Shown: positions 16,484 through 24,476, counted from the first letter of the stretch. The stretch is 42,890 nt of DNA from an uncultured Gammaproteobacteria bacterium (GCA_947259075.1 CAMYKQ010000044.1:1-42890), one strand, 5' to 3'. Numbers and translations: made by a program. Notes: generated from the sequence alone by a model not told the origin.

Positions 16484-17991
16484 CGCGCACCTCGCAGTCC
16501 GAGGATGATGCGGCGCAGGCTGCCGCGCACCAGTTCGCGCTCCCCGCTAACGTAGAAATAGCCACCCGCCAACATCAACACCAATGTCATGAGCAAACCC
16601 ACGAGCAACTGGGCCATTCCGTCGAGTCCCGCGGCCATGCCGGTAAGGTTGAAACCGTAAAGGCCGCCCATCACCACCGTCATCCATGACAGCCACAGCG
16701 CGTGCCGGTGCCAGGCGATGCCGTAACCCAGCCGGGTGACGCCCTGCAAGCCCGAAAGCAGCATGACCCAGTAACTGATGGATGTCGCCAAGGCGATGCC
16801 CCAAATGCCCCAGCCAAAACCAAAAAGAAAAAACGCATTCAAAACGACATTGGTGACCAACCCCAGGATGGTGCGCTTGACCATGAAGGAAATTTTCTTT
16901 TCCACCTGGAACACTTGGTCCAGGACGCCGATGAGAAACATGGGCAGAATCATCAAGGAATATCCCAGTATCGCGGTGGCCACATTAACGGTATCCATGC
17001 GGGTGAACAGCCCACGCTCAAGCAATACTTGCACCATCGCCTGCCCGAAAAGGGCCATGAACACGGTGGCGGCAGTCGAGACGTAGATGCACATGGACAT
17101 GACATCATTCAGTCGAGCACTGCGTTCGGCGACCGTGGCTTTTTCCGCGATGACAGTGATGAACGATCCACCGAGGCTGATGATGCCGGGTAGCAAGGCT
17201 ACCAGGGTCATGCCATAGGCCAAAGCCGAAACAGCCCCTTCCGGCAGGAAGGAGACAAATATCCGGTCGGATAGCACATATATGGAATGCGCCCCATGCA
17301 GGATAAGCAATCCGGGCGCCAGCACGAGGCAGGCCCGTACTTCGGATGAGAATGGGTTGGACAAACGTCCGAGCGAAGATCGCGCTATAAATAAAAGATA
17401 GAGAAAAGACAACGCGACGCCGAGGCTCAATGACCAAAGGAGCACATGGGGATCACCTCTGAACAAAGCAACGCAAATCAGCACAACCAGGGCCGTCAAA
17501 AATTCGGCCTGATAAAAAGCGGAAAAATTTCGAACCGCCCTCATCACCGAGCCGACAAAGCGCAAAGGAATATAGAAGAGCAGCACCGGAATCAGCCAAA
17601 AAAATGCGCTTCTCAACGATTCGATTCTAGCGGCATCGAATCCCATGGCGATTAATGCGATGAAGTCACCAGCGGAATAGATGACGACGGCAAGGACCAC
17701 CGACACTAGAAGACACAGCGAAAGCATGCCTCCGGCTAGTTCACGCAATTGCTGTTTGTCACCTTGCCGCCATAACTCCACCATTCTGGGAACCACCAGC
17801 ACATCCAGGAGACTCGCCCAGGAAAAGATCAAGACACCCAGCAGGGCAAGCGCCATGTAAAAAACATCGAGCTGCGCCGATAGCCCGATCGCTCCGGCAA
17901 TGACGATGTGCTTCAACAAGCCGGATAGGCGATCCAGCCCTTTCCATAGGACGGCGGTACCGATAGAAGACAGAAAAGACTGTGGCTTCAT
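16480..17991 (-). CDS. MurJ/MviN-like lipid-linked oligosaccharide flippase
   Basis: A 503-residue polytopic protein of the MOP exporter superfamily with about fourteen hydrophobic segments. It resembles the MurJ/MviN branch: the opening SIGTAVLWKGLDRLSGLLKH, DVFYMALALLG near residue 42, PRMVELW near 68, and LLERGLFTRMDTVNVA near 328. The cell's essential MurJ is normally encoded elsewhere, so this copy is likely the Wzx-equivalent that moves the lipid-linked repeat unit to the periplasm. It opens the coupled glycosyltransferase run and starts with an ATG overlapping a short upstream ORF by four bases. Confidence 0.86.
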   Translation of the reverse strand: MKPQSFLSSIGTAVLWKGLDRLSGLLKHIVIAGAIGLSAQLDVFYMALALLGVLIFSWASLLDVLVVPRMVELWRQGDKQQLRELAGGMLSLCLLVSVVLAVVIYSAGDFIALIAMGFDAARIESLRSAFFWLIPVLLFYIPLRFVGSVMRAVRNFSAFYQAEFLTALVVLICVALFRGDPHVLLWSLSLGVALSFLYLLFIARSSLGRLSNPFSSEVRACLVLAPGLLILHGAHSIYVLSDRIFVSFLPEGAVSALAYGMTLVALLPGIISLGGSFITVIAEKATVAERSARLNDVMSMCIYVSTAATVFMALFGQAMVQVLLERGLFTRMDTVNVATAILGYSLMILPMFLIGVLDQVFQVEKKISFMVKRTILGLVTNVVLNAFFLFGFGWGIWGIALATSISYWVMLLSGLQGVTRLGYGIAWHRHALWLSWMTVVMGGLYGFNLTGMAAGLDGMAQLLVGLLMTLVLMLAGGYFYVSGERELVRGSLRRIILGLRGAR

Positions 17992-18179
17992 GCGTTTTTG
18001 ATCAAGCCTGCCAAACCAACCATGTATGCAACTACTCTCTCGTCACGATTTGTGGCAAAAGTCACACGTCCGCCATCGATCCCCTGGTTTTCAATCGCGG
18101 CCGGAGAGCTGCATCCAGGCACCTTCGTCTTGCTCATCCGGAGACAGGGCACGACACAGATGTGGTTTCCACCCGCCAT
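17988..18179 (-). CDS. Possible short ORF coupled to the flippase start
   Basis: A 63-residue frame beginning MAGGNHICVV and ending GLAGLIKNA, in the 210-base gap between wzz and the flippase. Its TGA overlaps the flippase ATG by four bases, the same ATGA arrangement used by most genes of this run. I see no known domain. It has no good ribosome site (only AGG one base before the ATG), and the frame stays open further upstream into the end of wzz. It may be a real small protein, a leader that couples translation, or chance. Confidence 0.25.
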   Translation of the reverse strand: MAGGNHICVVPCLRMSKTKVPGCSSPAAIENQGIDGGRVTFATNRDERVVAYMVGLAGLIKNA

Positions 18180-18201
18180 ACCTGGCTTGACGCCGCAATG
18201 T

Positions 18202-19173
18202 TCATCGGGGGAGGTTCTCCGCAGCATTGATGCGCAGCTTTCGTATTGCTGACACCAAAAGCGCGATCATCACAGCCAGGAACAAACCCGCGGCAAAACC
18301 GATCACGACAATGAGCTTGCGCTTGGGTTTGCTTTTCGTTTCGGGAACCACCGCCGGGTCGATGACGCTGAGCGCATATTGATCGCGCGCGCTGGCGAGC
18401 ATGATGTTTTTTGTCTGCGCCTCGATGAGCCGGTAGATGGACTGCTGCATTTCCAGCACGCTGGTCTTGGCAAGCTGATCCTTGAGATAGGTAAGACTCT
18501 TTTCCGCTTCAGAAATCGCTGCCTGTTGTTCATGCTGATTCAAGCGCGCCACCATAATATTGGCCCAGCGCGCCGCTAACTGGGGATCCTCCCACTCGAT
18601 ACTCAATGTAATCAGTCCAGTCTTCTTGTCTTGTGTTATGGAGCGGACACTCCGGTCAAAAACATCGTAGGCTTTACGTATTGTCGGTATATCTTCGGGG
18701 CCTTGGGTTTTCCATCCGCTGCTCTGCACATCCCAAACCTCGGAAAACAAGACCGGCAATAACTTCTCATCCTTAATAAAGGCATCTGTGAAAGCTCGCG
18801 ATCTCATAACCGCAATCGCCTTGTCCGCGGAACTACCACCTGGGGTCATATTTATGCCCGCTATGGATGCGATTCCGCTGAATTCTCCTGCCAGGGCGGA
18901 CAGACGACCACCTTCTTCAGGAGTCACCGGGGCCAGCGTCACTTCGGCGCGGTAAACAGGGGGCATCCACCACGCGACCACCACCGCCGTAACTGTAGTT
19001 ATCAGCGTTATTCCAAAAATTAGCCATTTGTACGAAACCAGCATCCGCCATAGATCAAGCAGGTTGACCTCGTCATCTTCAGAGGATGCGGAGTAAGGCG
19101 CTAGGACATAGTGCACCTGCTGCGGCACGGGCGCGGGATCACTCGGGGACGGCGGTGTATTTTGTGTACTCAT
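18202..19173 (-). CDS. wzz: Wzz-type chain length determinant protein
   Basis: A 323-residue polysaccharide co-polymerase of the inner membrane. It has an N-terminal Pro-rich cytoplasmic tail, then EVNLLDLWRMLVSYKWLIFG leading into the first transmembrane segment (about residues 42-67), WMPPVYRAEVTLAPV just after it, a long periplasmic coiled region, and a second segment near 285-310 (KLIVVIGFAAGLFLAVMIAL). The PETKSKPKRK proline/lysine stretch before it is typical. There is no C-terminal tyrosine kinase domain, so it is the Wzz rather than the Wzc form. The start at 19173 (MSTQNTPP) is 13 bases after the SLBB gene stop; a GTG eight codons earlier would overlap that gene. It should set polymer length together with the Wzy-like protein. 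Confidence 0.87.
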   Translation of the reverse strand: MSTQNTPPSPSDPAPVPQQVHYVLAPYSASSEDDEVNLLDLWRMLVSYKWLIFGITLITTVTAVVVAWWMPPVYRAEVTLAPVTPEEGGRLSALAGEFSGIASIAGINMTPGGSSADKAIAVMRSRAFTDAFIKDEKLLPVLFSEVWDVQSSGWKTQGPEDIPTIRKAYDVFDRSVRSITQDKKTGLITLSIEWEDPQLAARWANIMVARLNQHEQQAAISEAEKSLTYLKDQLAKTSVLEMQQSIYRLIEAQTKNIMLASARDQYALSVIDPAVVPETKSKPKRKLIVVIGFAAGLFLAVMIALLVSAIRKLRINAAENLPR

Positions 19174-19186
19174 TACGGCGTCATTT

Positions 19187-22018
19187 CTATAAAACACCCA
19201 CGGTATTCCACGCCGCGATGGCCAAGCCGAATTGATAAACGATCTGGCTCACGCTGGTCCACAGGGTGAGGGGGCGCAGGCGTTCCACGTCCATGGGCAC
19301 GACGATGGTATCGCCCGGCCTGATATCCGCTTGGCGGCGAAACCAGCCGCTGGATTTACCCGCCATCACCGCGCCATTGGCGCGCACCACATAGATGCGG
19401 TCGTCGTCGGCCTTTTTGGTGGGGCCGCCGCTGAGGTTGACGTACTCATTGCGGTCCAGTCCTTTGCGATAGAGATGCGAGGTGGGGTGAAACACTTCGC
19501 CGATGACGGTCACTGACTGCGTGGCGGCGGGGATCACCAAGGTGTCACCGTCCTTGAGCACCACATCGGCCTCTTTACGTTTGGCGAGTATGGCGGGTAG
19601 GTCTATCACGAGGCGGCCCGCCGCCTTCACCCGGTCCAGCTGCGCGGCCAGGCTGCTCATCACTTGCAACTCTTGGCGTTGTTCGGGATTCGCCTGCGCC
19701 TGTTCCAGACTGAGCGCGGCAATGTCCTCTTGCAGGCGCTGGTGCAGCGCGTCCATTTGCTCTTGTTCGCGCAGGCGCAGTGCCTCGCGCATGAACACCG
19801 AACCGTCGGCATTGGCGAATTCGGTGAGGCCACCCGCGCGGGCAATCGCGCTGCTGAGTGTCTCACCGCGCCGGATGGGATAGGTGCCGGGGAAACGCAC
19901 CTCGCCCATGATCTTGATCTGCTCTTGCTCCCGCCATTGGGGCAGCTCCTTCACGGTGAAACGGTCATGGGGACGCAGCACGAGATCGGCCTCGTGATTA
20001 CCCGCCATCACCTCCGCCATGTTCACGCTTTGGTGTTGAATCTCGCGGTATTCGCCGTTCACTACGCCGTAGCGCGTCAACTCGGCTTCGAGGGTGTAGG
20101 CCGCCTCGGTGAGTTGGCCGCCGGCGCGCATCAGGTCGCTGATGCGCATGCCCTCTTCCAAGGGATATTGGCCGGGAAATTTCACCCGCCCGTCCACGCT
20201 CACGAGCTGGGCCGGTTCACCGGTCTTGGCCTGGCGGTTCAATTCCGCGAACAGGGCCGTGAGGCGGTCATCGCGCTCCGCCGTGCTGCTGAACACCATG
20301 ACCTCGTCTTGCGGTGCCAGGCGCAGATTCGCAATGCTCTGGGGATTCTCACGGGCAAGGCTCAGGTCTATCGAGCGCACGGTGATCTCGCCACTGGAGC
20401 CGCCGCGCTGGCGCTTGACCAAGACATAGTGCAGATCCGTTTCCGGCAAAATGTCCACCGCCGCGCGGATCAAGTCGGTGATACGCATCTCGGGTTCGAA
20501 GGGATAACTGCCGGGATGGCGCACATTGCCGCTCACCGTCACCACCGCCGGGGGCGAATTAAAGCGTGCCTGCAGCTGCAGCTGTTTGATGAGGGGCGCG
20601 ATGATGGCGGCGCGGTCTTCGTCGACGCCGAACACCATCACGTCATCGCGCGCTTGCAGCACGGGGTTCGCAACCGCATCGGCGGGCGCGGCCAGCGCCT
20701 GGCGCAAATCCGCGGAAAACACGCGGATCTCGCGCGCCGGCAACAGCTCGCGCTTGATGAGCACATAATCCAGGTCTGGTTCCGGCAATAAGTCTTTCAC
20801 GGACGGAATGAGATCCGTCAGCCGCATGCCGCCGCGCCACTCAAAACCGCCGGGGCGTTGCGCGTGGCCGGAAAGTTTCACGATGTTTTCCATGCGGTCG
20901 AGCACGGAATAGACCCGCAGCACATCACCGTTGCTCACCGGCGTCGCCAGCATCGCCGGCTCAGTGAGATTAACGTCCAGCAGCGTGCGTTCACGCTGGC
21001 GGGTGATGCGTTCCAATTGCGCGCCTTCGGGATACGCGGTGGACAGCAGACCCCCGCTGAAGCTCAGCACCTCGGCCAGCGTCTTTTCCTGCTTGATCTC
21101 GTAAATCGCCGGGCGCTTCACTTCACCACCCACGCCCACCGTGGCGCCGATGGGCGGCACGAAGATGACGTCGCCCGGTTGCAGGCGGGCGTCGGCGCGG
21201 GTGTCGCCGCGCAGCAAGAGGTCATAAAGATCCAATTGCGTGATGACCTTGCCATTGCGTTTGAGCTGGATATCACGCAAGGAACCGATGGGCCTGACAC
21301 CGCCGCTGACGAATAAGGCATTGGTCATGGTGGAAAGGCCGCTCACCGTGTACGAGCCCGGCTGTTGCACATCGCCCAGCACGAAGATGCGGATGGAGCG
21401 CAGCGGCCCCAAGCTGATATTGGCCTTGACGCCAATCAACTGGCGCTCGACGCGCTGCATGAGATTGTCTTTGAGCTCGGGGAAACTCAGGCCCGCCACC
21501 GACACCGCGCCAAGGCCAGGAAAATTCACACCGCCGTCACGGCCCACCGGCAGGCTGTACTCGGCGTTGTCTTTGCCAAACAGCTGCACCTGTATGGTAT
21601 CGCCGGGCCCGATGATGTATTCCGCCGGCACGGGAATGTCGGTGGCGGGCGCAAAGGTGCTGGGCACACCGGCGAAGAGGTCGTAACCGAACGGCTTGAG
21701 GGCTTGATTGATCTTTTGCTGTGATTCCGGTGGCTCAGCAGCAACGGGCGCATCCACCACGTCACGCGCCTCGGCCTCCATGGCTGAGCTTTGCGGCGCG
21801 GGCCGTGGTTTGACCGTCTCTGGAAATGCGGGCGTGGATTGACTCACACCGCCGCCGCGCTGATTGAACATCTCCAGCGCCTTGGCCTGTTCCGCCGGTG
21901 ACAATTGCTGCAATAACTGACGCTGCTCGGGAGAAAGCTCCACGGCCTGGGCGGCCCAGACACACAAGCACGCGACCACGACAGCCAACGCGCCTCGAAT
22001 AAGACCTCTAGACTTCAA
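19187..22018 (-). CDS. Large multi-SLBB polysaccharide export (OPX/Wza family) protein
   Basis: A 943-residue outer-membrane or periplasmic polysaccharide export protein. A signal peptide is clear (MKSRGLIRG, hydrophobic core, AAQA before VELS); VVAC also makes a weak lipobox. The Poly_export domain is at about 125-215 (YIIGPGDTIQVQLFGKDN). It is followed by about seven SLBB-like units with the repeated core GxVxxPGxYxxxxGxxxxDLI, for example GNVRHPGSYPF, GRVKFPGQYPL and GEVRFPGTYPI. A helical Gln/Glu-rich stretch near 710-780 looks coiled-coil. E. coli Wza is about 380 residues, so this is the extended type. The start is TTG at 22018, supported by GGGAGG nine bases upstream and the basic signal peptide n-region. 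Confidence 0.9.
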   Translation of the reverse strand: MKSRGLIRGALAVVVACLCVWAAQAVELSPEQRQLLQQLSPAEQAKALEMFNQRGGGVSQSTPAFPETVKPRPAPQSSAMEAEARDVVDAPVAAEPPESQQKINQALKPFGYDLFAGVPSTFAPATDIPVPAEYIIGPGDTIQVQLFGKDNAEYSLPVGRDGGVNFPGLGAVSVAGLSFPELKDNLMQRVERQLIGVKANISLGPLRSIRIFVLGDVQQPGSYTVSGLSTMTNALFVSGGVRPIGSLRDIQLKRNGKVITQLDLYDLLLRGDTRADARLQPGDVIFVPPIGATVGVGGEVKRPAIYEIKQEKTLAEVLSFSGGLLSTAYPEGAQLERITRQRERTLLDVNLTEPAMLATPVSNGDVLRVYSVLDRMENIVKLSGHAQRPGGFEWRGGMRLTDLIPSVKDLLPEPDLDYVLIKRELLPAREIRVFSADLRQALAAPADAVANPVLQARDDVMVFGVDEDRAAIIAPLIKQLQLQARFNSPPAVVTVSGNVRHPGSYPFEPEMRITDLIRAAVDILPETDLHYVLVKRQRGGSSGEITVRSIDLSLARENPQSIANLRLAPQDEVMVFSSTAERDDRLTALFAELNRQAKTGEPAQLVSVDGRVKFPGQYPLEEGMRISDLMRAGGQLTEAAYTLEAELTRYGVVNGEYREIQHQSVNMAEVMAGNHEADLVLRPHDRFTVKELPQWREQEQIKIMGEVRFPGTYPIRRGETLSSAIARAGGLTEFANADGSVFMREALRLREQEQMDALHQRLQEDIAALSLEQAQANPEQRQELQVMSSLAAQLDRVKAAGRLVIDLPAILAKRKEADVVLKDGDTLVIPAATQSVTVIGEVFHPTSHLYRKGLDRNEYVNLSGGPTKKADDDRIYVVRANGAVMAGKSSGWFRRQADIRPGDTIVVPMDVERLRPLTLWTSVSQIVYQFGLAIAAWNTVGVL

Positions 22019-22048
22019 GCTGCGGAACCTCCCTGCTCATAATCATGC

Positions 22049-22060
22049 CGTTTGCAAACG
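22049..22060. promoter_or_regulatory. Perfect 12-bp palindrome, possible operator
   Basis: CGTTTGCAAACG is its own reverse complement. It lies 31-42 bases before the TTG start of the SLBB export gene, between the likely promoter area and the ribosome site. This is a plausible place for a dimeric repressor, and the sequence resembles LacI-type half sites only loosely. No second copy was noticed. Confidence 0.3.
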
Positions 22061-22179
22061 CTTCCATAATCGCCATGATTGACCGGGGAAATCTATCACA
22101 ATACAAGCAGATAAAATACCCGGGACCGCGGTTTTTTCAGGTTGGCGGCGGGAGATTACGGCCTGCTGCATGCGCGGTG

Positions 22180-22336
22180 TGATGTGTCGCGGCCCTCGGG
22201 AAACGAGACACATGTCCGCGCGCGAATCGAGCCCGGTCGCGCGACCTTGATTCCTTTCGCCCCGGACCTCCCGCGTCCGTCACGGCACACCACCGCGCGG
22301 CGCATCATGGCCACCACATTGGCTGAGGCCGCTGCG
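22180..22336 (+). repeat. Dispersed ~155-bp repeat, copy C
   Basis: This copy matches copy A (2041-2196) from TGATGTGTCGCGGCC through GGCCACCACA to a CCGCTGCGC end, and copy B (2315-2473, inverted) through CACCACCGCGC. Copies A and C are the closest pair at their ends, while B and C are closest in the middle. So C probably lies nearest to the ancestral sequence. It sits upstream of the SLBB export gene. Confidence 0.75.
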
Positions 22337-22532
22337 CTTTCCGCCGCTCGTCGATGGATATGACGAAGAGAGGATGCCATGAACAGCGGCAAAGCAACAC
22401 CAACGGCAAGTGTTCACCCGCATGGCGTACTCACACGGCCGCGCCGCGAGCCGCGCCACAAAATCAGCATTGCGGCGCTGCTTTTTTCCCATGCATACCG
22501 CTCAGTTGCCTAGCTAAACCTGTTAGCTAAAC

Positions 22533-24152
22533 TTAATAACGCCACTGCCACTGAACGTCGAACTGCCCTTCCGTATCCGTCGCGCTGGCTTGCTCACTCC
22601 GCACCACACCCAAACGCAGACTGAGCTCTTGCTCACGCCACTTGATACGATGCCCCAGCTCCACATTCAACAAAGAAGGGCTGGCCGGGTCGTCGCGGTT
22701 TGGCTCTATATGGCGCAGCAACAGCGCCCAGGGCCGGCCGCGTCCGGTCACGTATAACAGACCCGCGGACAGCATGCGCCCGTCACCGCCTACACCGTGG
22801 CCGATGACGCGGCCGCGATAGGTGTAACCGTCTTTATAAATACTGTGGCGATAGGCGCAGCCGAATTGCGGCTGATCATTGGTAACGCCGCAGACGGCAT
22901 CGGCATATTCAAGGTGGGCGCGCCATGAAGCACCGCGCTCACCCCACGCCCCCCAGGTTTCCACCCCGGCCATACCCAAATATTTTGACGGCAATCCGCC
23001 CGCCTCATCCTCACCAATGAACTGGCCATAGACCGCATAGGGCGCATTGAATAGGGGTGACTGCCAGCGCGCATCAAAGCCGCCGAGTTGATTACCGGGC
23101 TCGTTCGCCAAACTGATGCCGCTGGAACCACGGTTGTCTTTACCGATCAGCAGATCTTTAAAGGTACCGAAGCCTTCCGGGCGGCCGTCACCGCCCCATT
23201 GCGCGCTGCGCGAGAGGCCCAGCTCCAAAGCGGGTGTCGGCCGGAAATTAAGCCGCATCCCTAAAAATAAGGCGTCCGGTATCTCGCGGTCACTTTCCAA
23301 TTGACCCAGGGTGAACAGAAACTGCCACGGTCCGATCCAGCGCAGCCAAGCACTGCCGAAGGGATCGGCATAGTGGCGCTGCACGCTTATAGCGGGAATC
23401 GGCCGCGCATTATTCGAAAGGATCAAACTGCCGTCCCAGCCCGGACCCCACCAGCGTTCCATCGCGCCGGCGGACCAGGCCCAATTGCCCCAGATGGCCG
23501 CGAGATATGAACCGTCGTAACGCCACGCCTTATCGTCATCCGGCGCATCCACCGCCGTCAATTGCAGGCGATAGGCAAATACGTCACCGGTCCAATCGAT
23601 GCCCGCCTCCACTTCACCGCTCTCACGCGGCGTGGACTCGAAGCTGCGGTAGTCCCGCGGCTTGTGGGCGGCGGCGACGCGGAGATGCGGCCGGACTTCA
23701 TGGGTGCGTGACTCCAGGCGATAGCGCCGCATCAGACGGCTGCGCGCGCTCGCCAGTGAAGGCGGCAGCACCCGCTTATCGTCATTAAGGTCGCGCCCGA
23801 TCTCACCCCAGGCCAGCGGCCAGGCCGTGAGTGGCGCGCGCAACACCCCGGCGTCACTCAGCAATTGCACATCGTGGCGCGTTGCCGCATCACCGGCATC
23901 GATCCACGGCGTGGCCGCCAACGGACCCGCCCACGCAACTAGCCAGGCACACAGCGCCACGAAAAAGCCGCGCGAGCGCTGTGAACGCTGCGAACGCTGT
24001 GAACGCTGCGAACGCTGTGAACGCTGCGAATGCTGCGAATGCTGCGAATGCAGCGAATGCAGCGAATGCAGCGAATGCAGCGAATGCAGCGAATGCAGCA
24101 TAAAATGGGCACGGGTCACGGCGGAGAACAATCCATCGTCCTTCTTTATCAT
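22533..24152 (-). CDS. Wzi-like capsule assembly outer membrane protein with N-terminal tripeptide repeats
   Basis: Up to 539 residues. The mature part resembles the Wzi / capsule assembly beta-barrel family, which anchors or organises surface polysaccharide at the outer membrane. Visible features are many alternating aromatic strands, MERWWGPGWDGSLILSNNAR and PIPAISVQRH near residue 240, GGFDARW, and the C-terminal strand ending in aromatic WQWRY. The signal peptide core GFFVALCAWLVAWAGPLAA falls at residues about 62-80, because it is preceded by 14 tripeptides (six LHS, two QHS, six QRS). Start is uncertain: ATG 24152 has no ribosome site, TTG 24131 has AAGAAGGA just upstream, and ATG 24101 begins right at the repeat. 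It is the first gene of the export group. Confidence 0.8.
   Translation of the reverse strand: MIKKDDGLFSAVTRAHFMLHSLHSLHSLHSLHSLHSQHSQHSQRSQRSQRSQRSQRSQRSRGFFVALCAWLVAWAGPLAATPWIDAGDAATRHDVQLLSDAGVLRAPLTAWPLAWGEIGRDLNDDKRVLPPSLASARSRLMRRYRLESRTHEVRPHLRVAAAHKPRDYRSFESTPRESGEVEAGIDWTGDVFAYRLQLTAVDAPDDDKAWRYDGSYLAAIWGNWAWSAGAMERWWGPGWDGSLILSNNARPIPAISVQRHYADPFGSAWLRWIGPWQFLFTLGQLESDREIPDALFLGMRLNFRPTPALELGLSRSAQWGGDGRPEGFGTFKDLLIGKDNRGSSGISLANEPGNQLGGFDARWQSPLFNAPYAVYGQFIGEDEAGGLPSKYLGMAGVETWGAWGERGASWRAHLEYADAVCGVTNDQPQFGCAYRHSIYKDGYTYRGRVIGHGVGGDGRMLSAGLLYVTGRGRPWALLLRHIEPNRDDPASPSLLNVELGHRIKWREQELSLRLGVVRSEQASATDTEGQFDVQWQWRY
23973..24098. repeat. 9-bp tandem repeat encoding LHS/QHS/QRS tripeptides
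   Basis: Fourteen 9-base units in tandem. On the minus strand they read CTGCATTCG six times, then CAGCATTCG, then CAGCGTTCG and CAGCGTTCA variants. The gradual change along the array indicates stepwise expansion with point mutations. Because the unit is a multiple of three, copy-number change alters only the length of the N-terminal extension ahead of the signal peptide and never the frame. Confidence 0.95.
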
Positions 24153-24162
24153 TCAAGCAATG

Positions 24163-24191
24163 TAAATACGCCACTGGCTAAGAGCCAGCAA
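24163..24191 (-). promoter_or_regulatory. Possible promoter with a palindromic spacer upstream of the Wzi-like gene
   Basis: On the minus strand TTGCTG (24186-24191) and TATTTA (24163-24168) are separated by 17 bases. Each hexamer matches the sigma-70 consensus at only three of six positions. The spacer overlaps a perfect inverted repeat, CTGGCT-CTT-AGCCAG (24174-24188), that could bind a regulator. If used, transcription would start near 24156, which favours the TTG start at 24131 over ATG 24152. Confidence 0.3.
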
Positions 24192-24252
24192 CAACCTCGA
24201 ATTCAGATTAAAAATTGAATCGGCCCTGCGCCAATCCAAACCCCAATCTTTC

Positions 24253-24289
24253 GCCCCCTCTCCCTCCGGGAGAGGGCTGGGGCGAGGGG
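24253..24289 (+). repeat. CCCTCTCCC/GGGAGAGGG palindromic repeat, copy 1
   Basis: The copy is a short palindrome (CCCTCTCCC, TCC, GGGAGAGGG region) followed by CTGGGGCGAGGGG. It matches copy 2 at 24477 almost base for base, and copy 3 at 36708 in inverted orientation. Such elements are common between genes in many gammaproteobacteria. Confidence 0.8.
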
Positions 24290-24395
24290 AGCAATCAAAC
24301 CACTACCGTTAATTTCCATTCTCCCTTTAGGCATGTGCTTCTCCTTAGCGTGGTTGGCGGGAGCAATCACCGCTACCGCCAATTTCCATTCTCCC
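24287..24395. repeat. Direct repeat pair (about 38 bp each)
   Basis: Positions 24287-24325 and 24359-24395 both run from GGGAGCAATCA through CTACCG to AATTTCCATTCTCCC. Each unit starts GGGAG and ends CTCCC, so each is flanked by its own 5-bp inverted termini. The two are separated by 33 bases. The function is unknown. Confidence 0.8.
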
Positions 24396-24476
24396 ACCCC
24401 GCCCTTCTCCCCGCGGGAAAAGATACCCTGCGCTCAGTCGCGCTAATCAAAGAAGGCCAGGCGGGCTACTCTCTTC

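Larger units (their letters stand above)
22019..22532. other. 514-base intergenic region upstream of the SLBB export gene
   Basis: No gene is supported here. It contains a perfect 12-bp palindrome close to the SLBB gene start (22049-22060) and copy C of the dispersed repeat (22180-22336). Positions 22340-22530 show nothing I recognise. A promoter for the SLBB/Wzz/glycosyltransferase run is expected in 22061-22170, but I cannot choose one with confidence. Confidence 0.6.

Noticed and set aside
23827-24165. Plus-strand frames with Cys-Glu-Arg or Ala-Asn repeats across the 9-bp array
   Set aside because: All frames of a 9-base tandem repeat stay open if the unit has no stop. The minus-strand frame continues into a signal peptide and a Wzi-like barrel, so that one is real.
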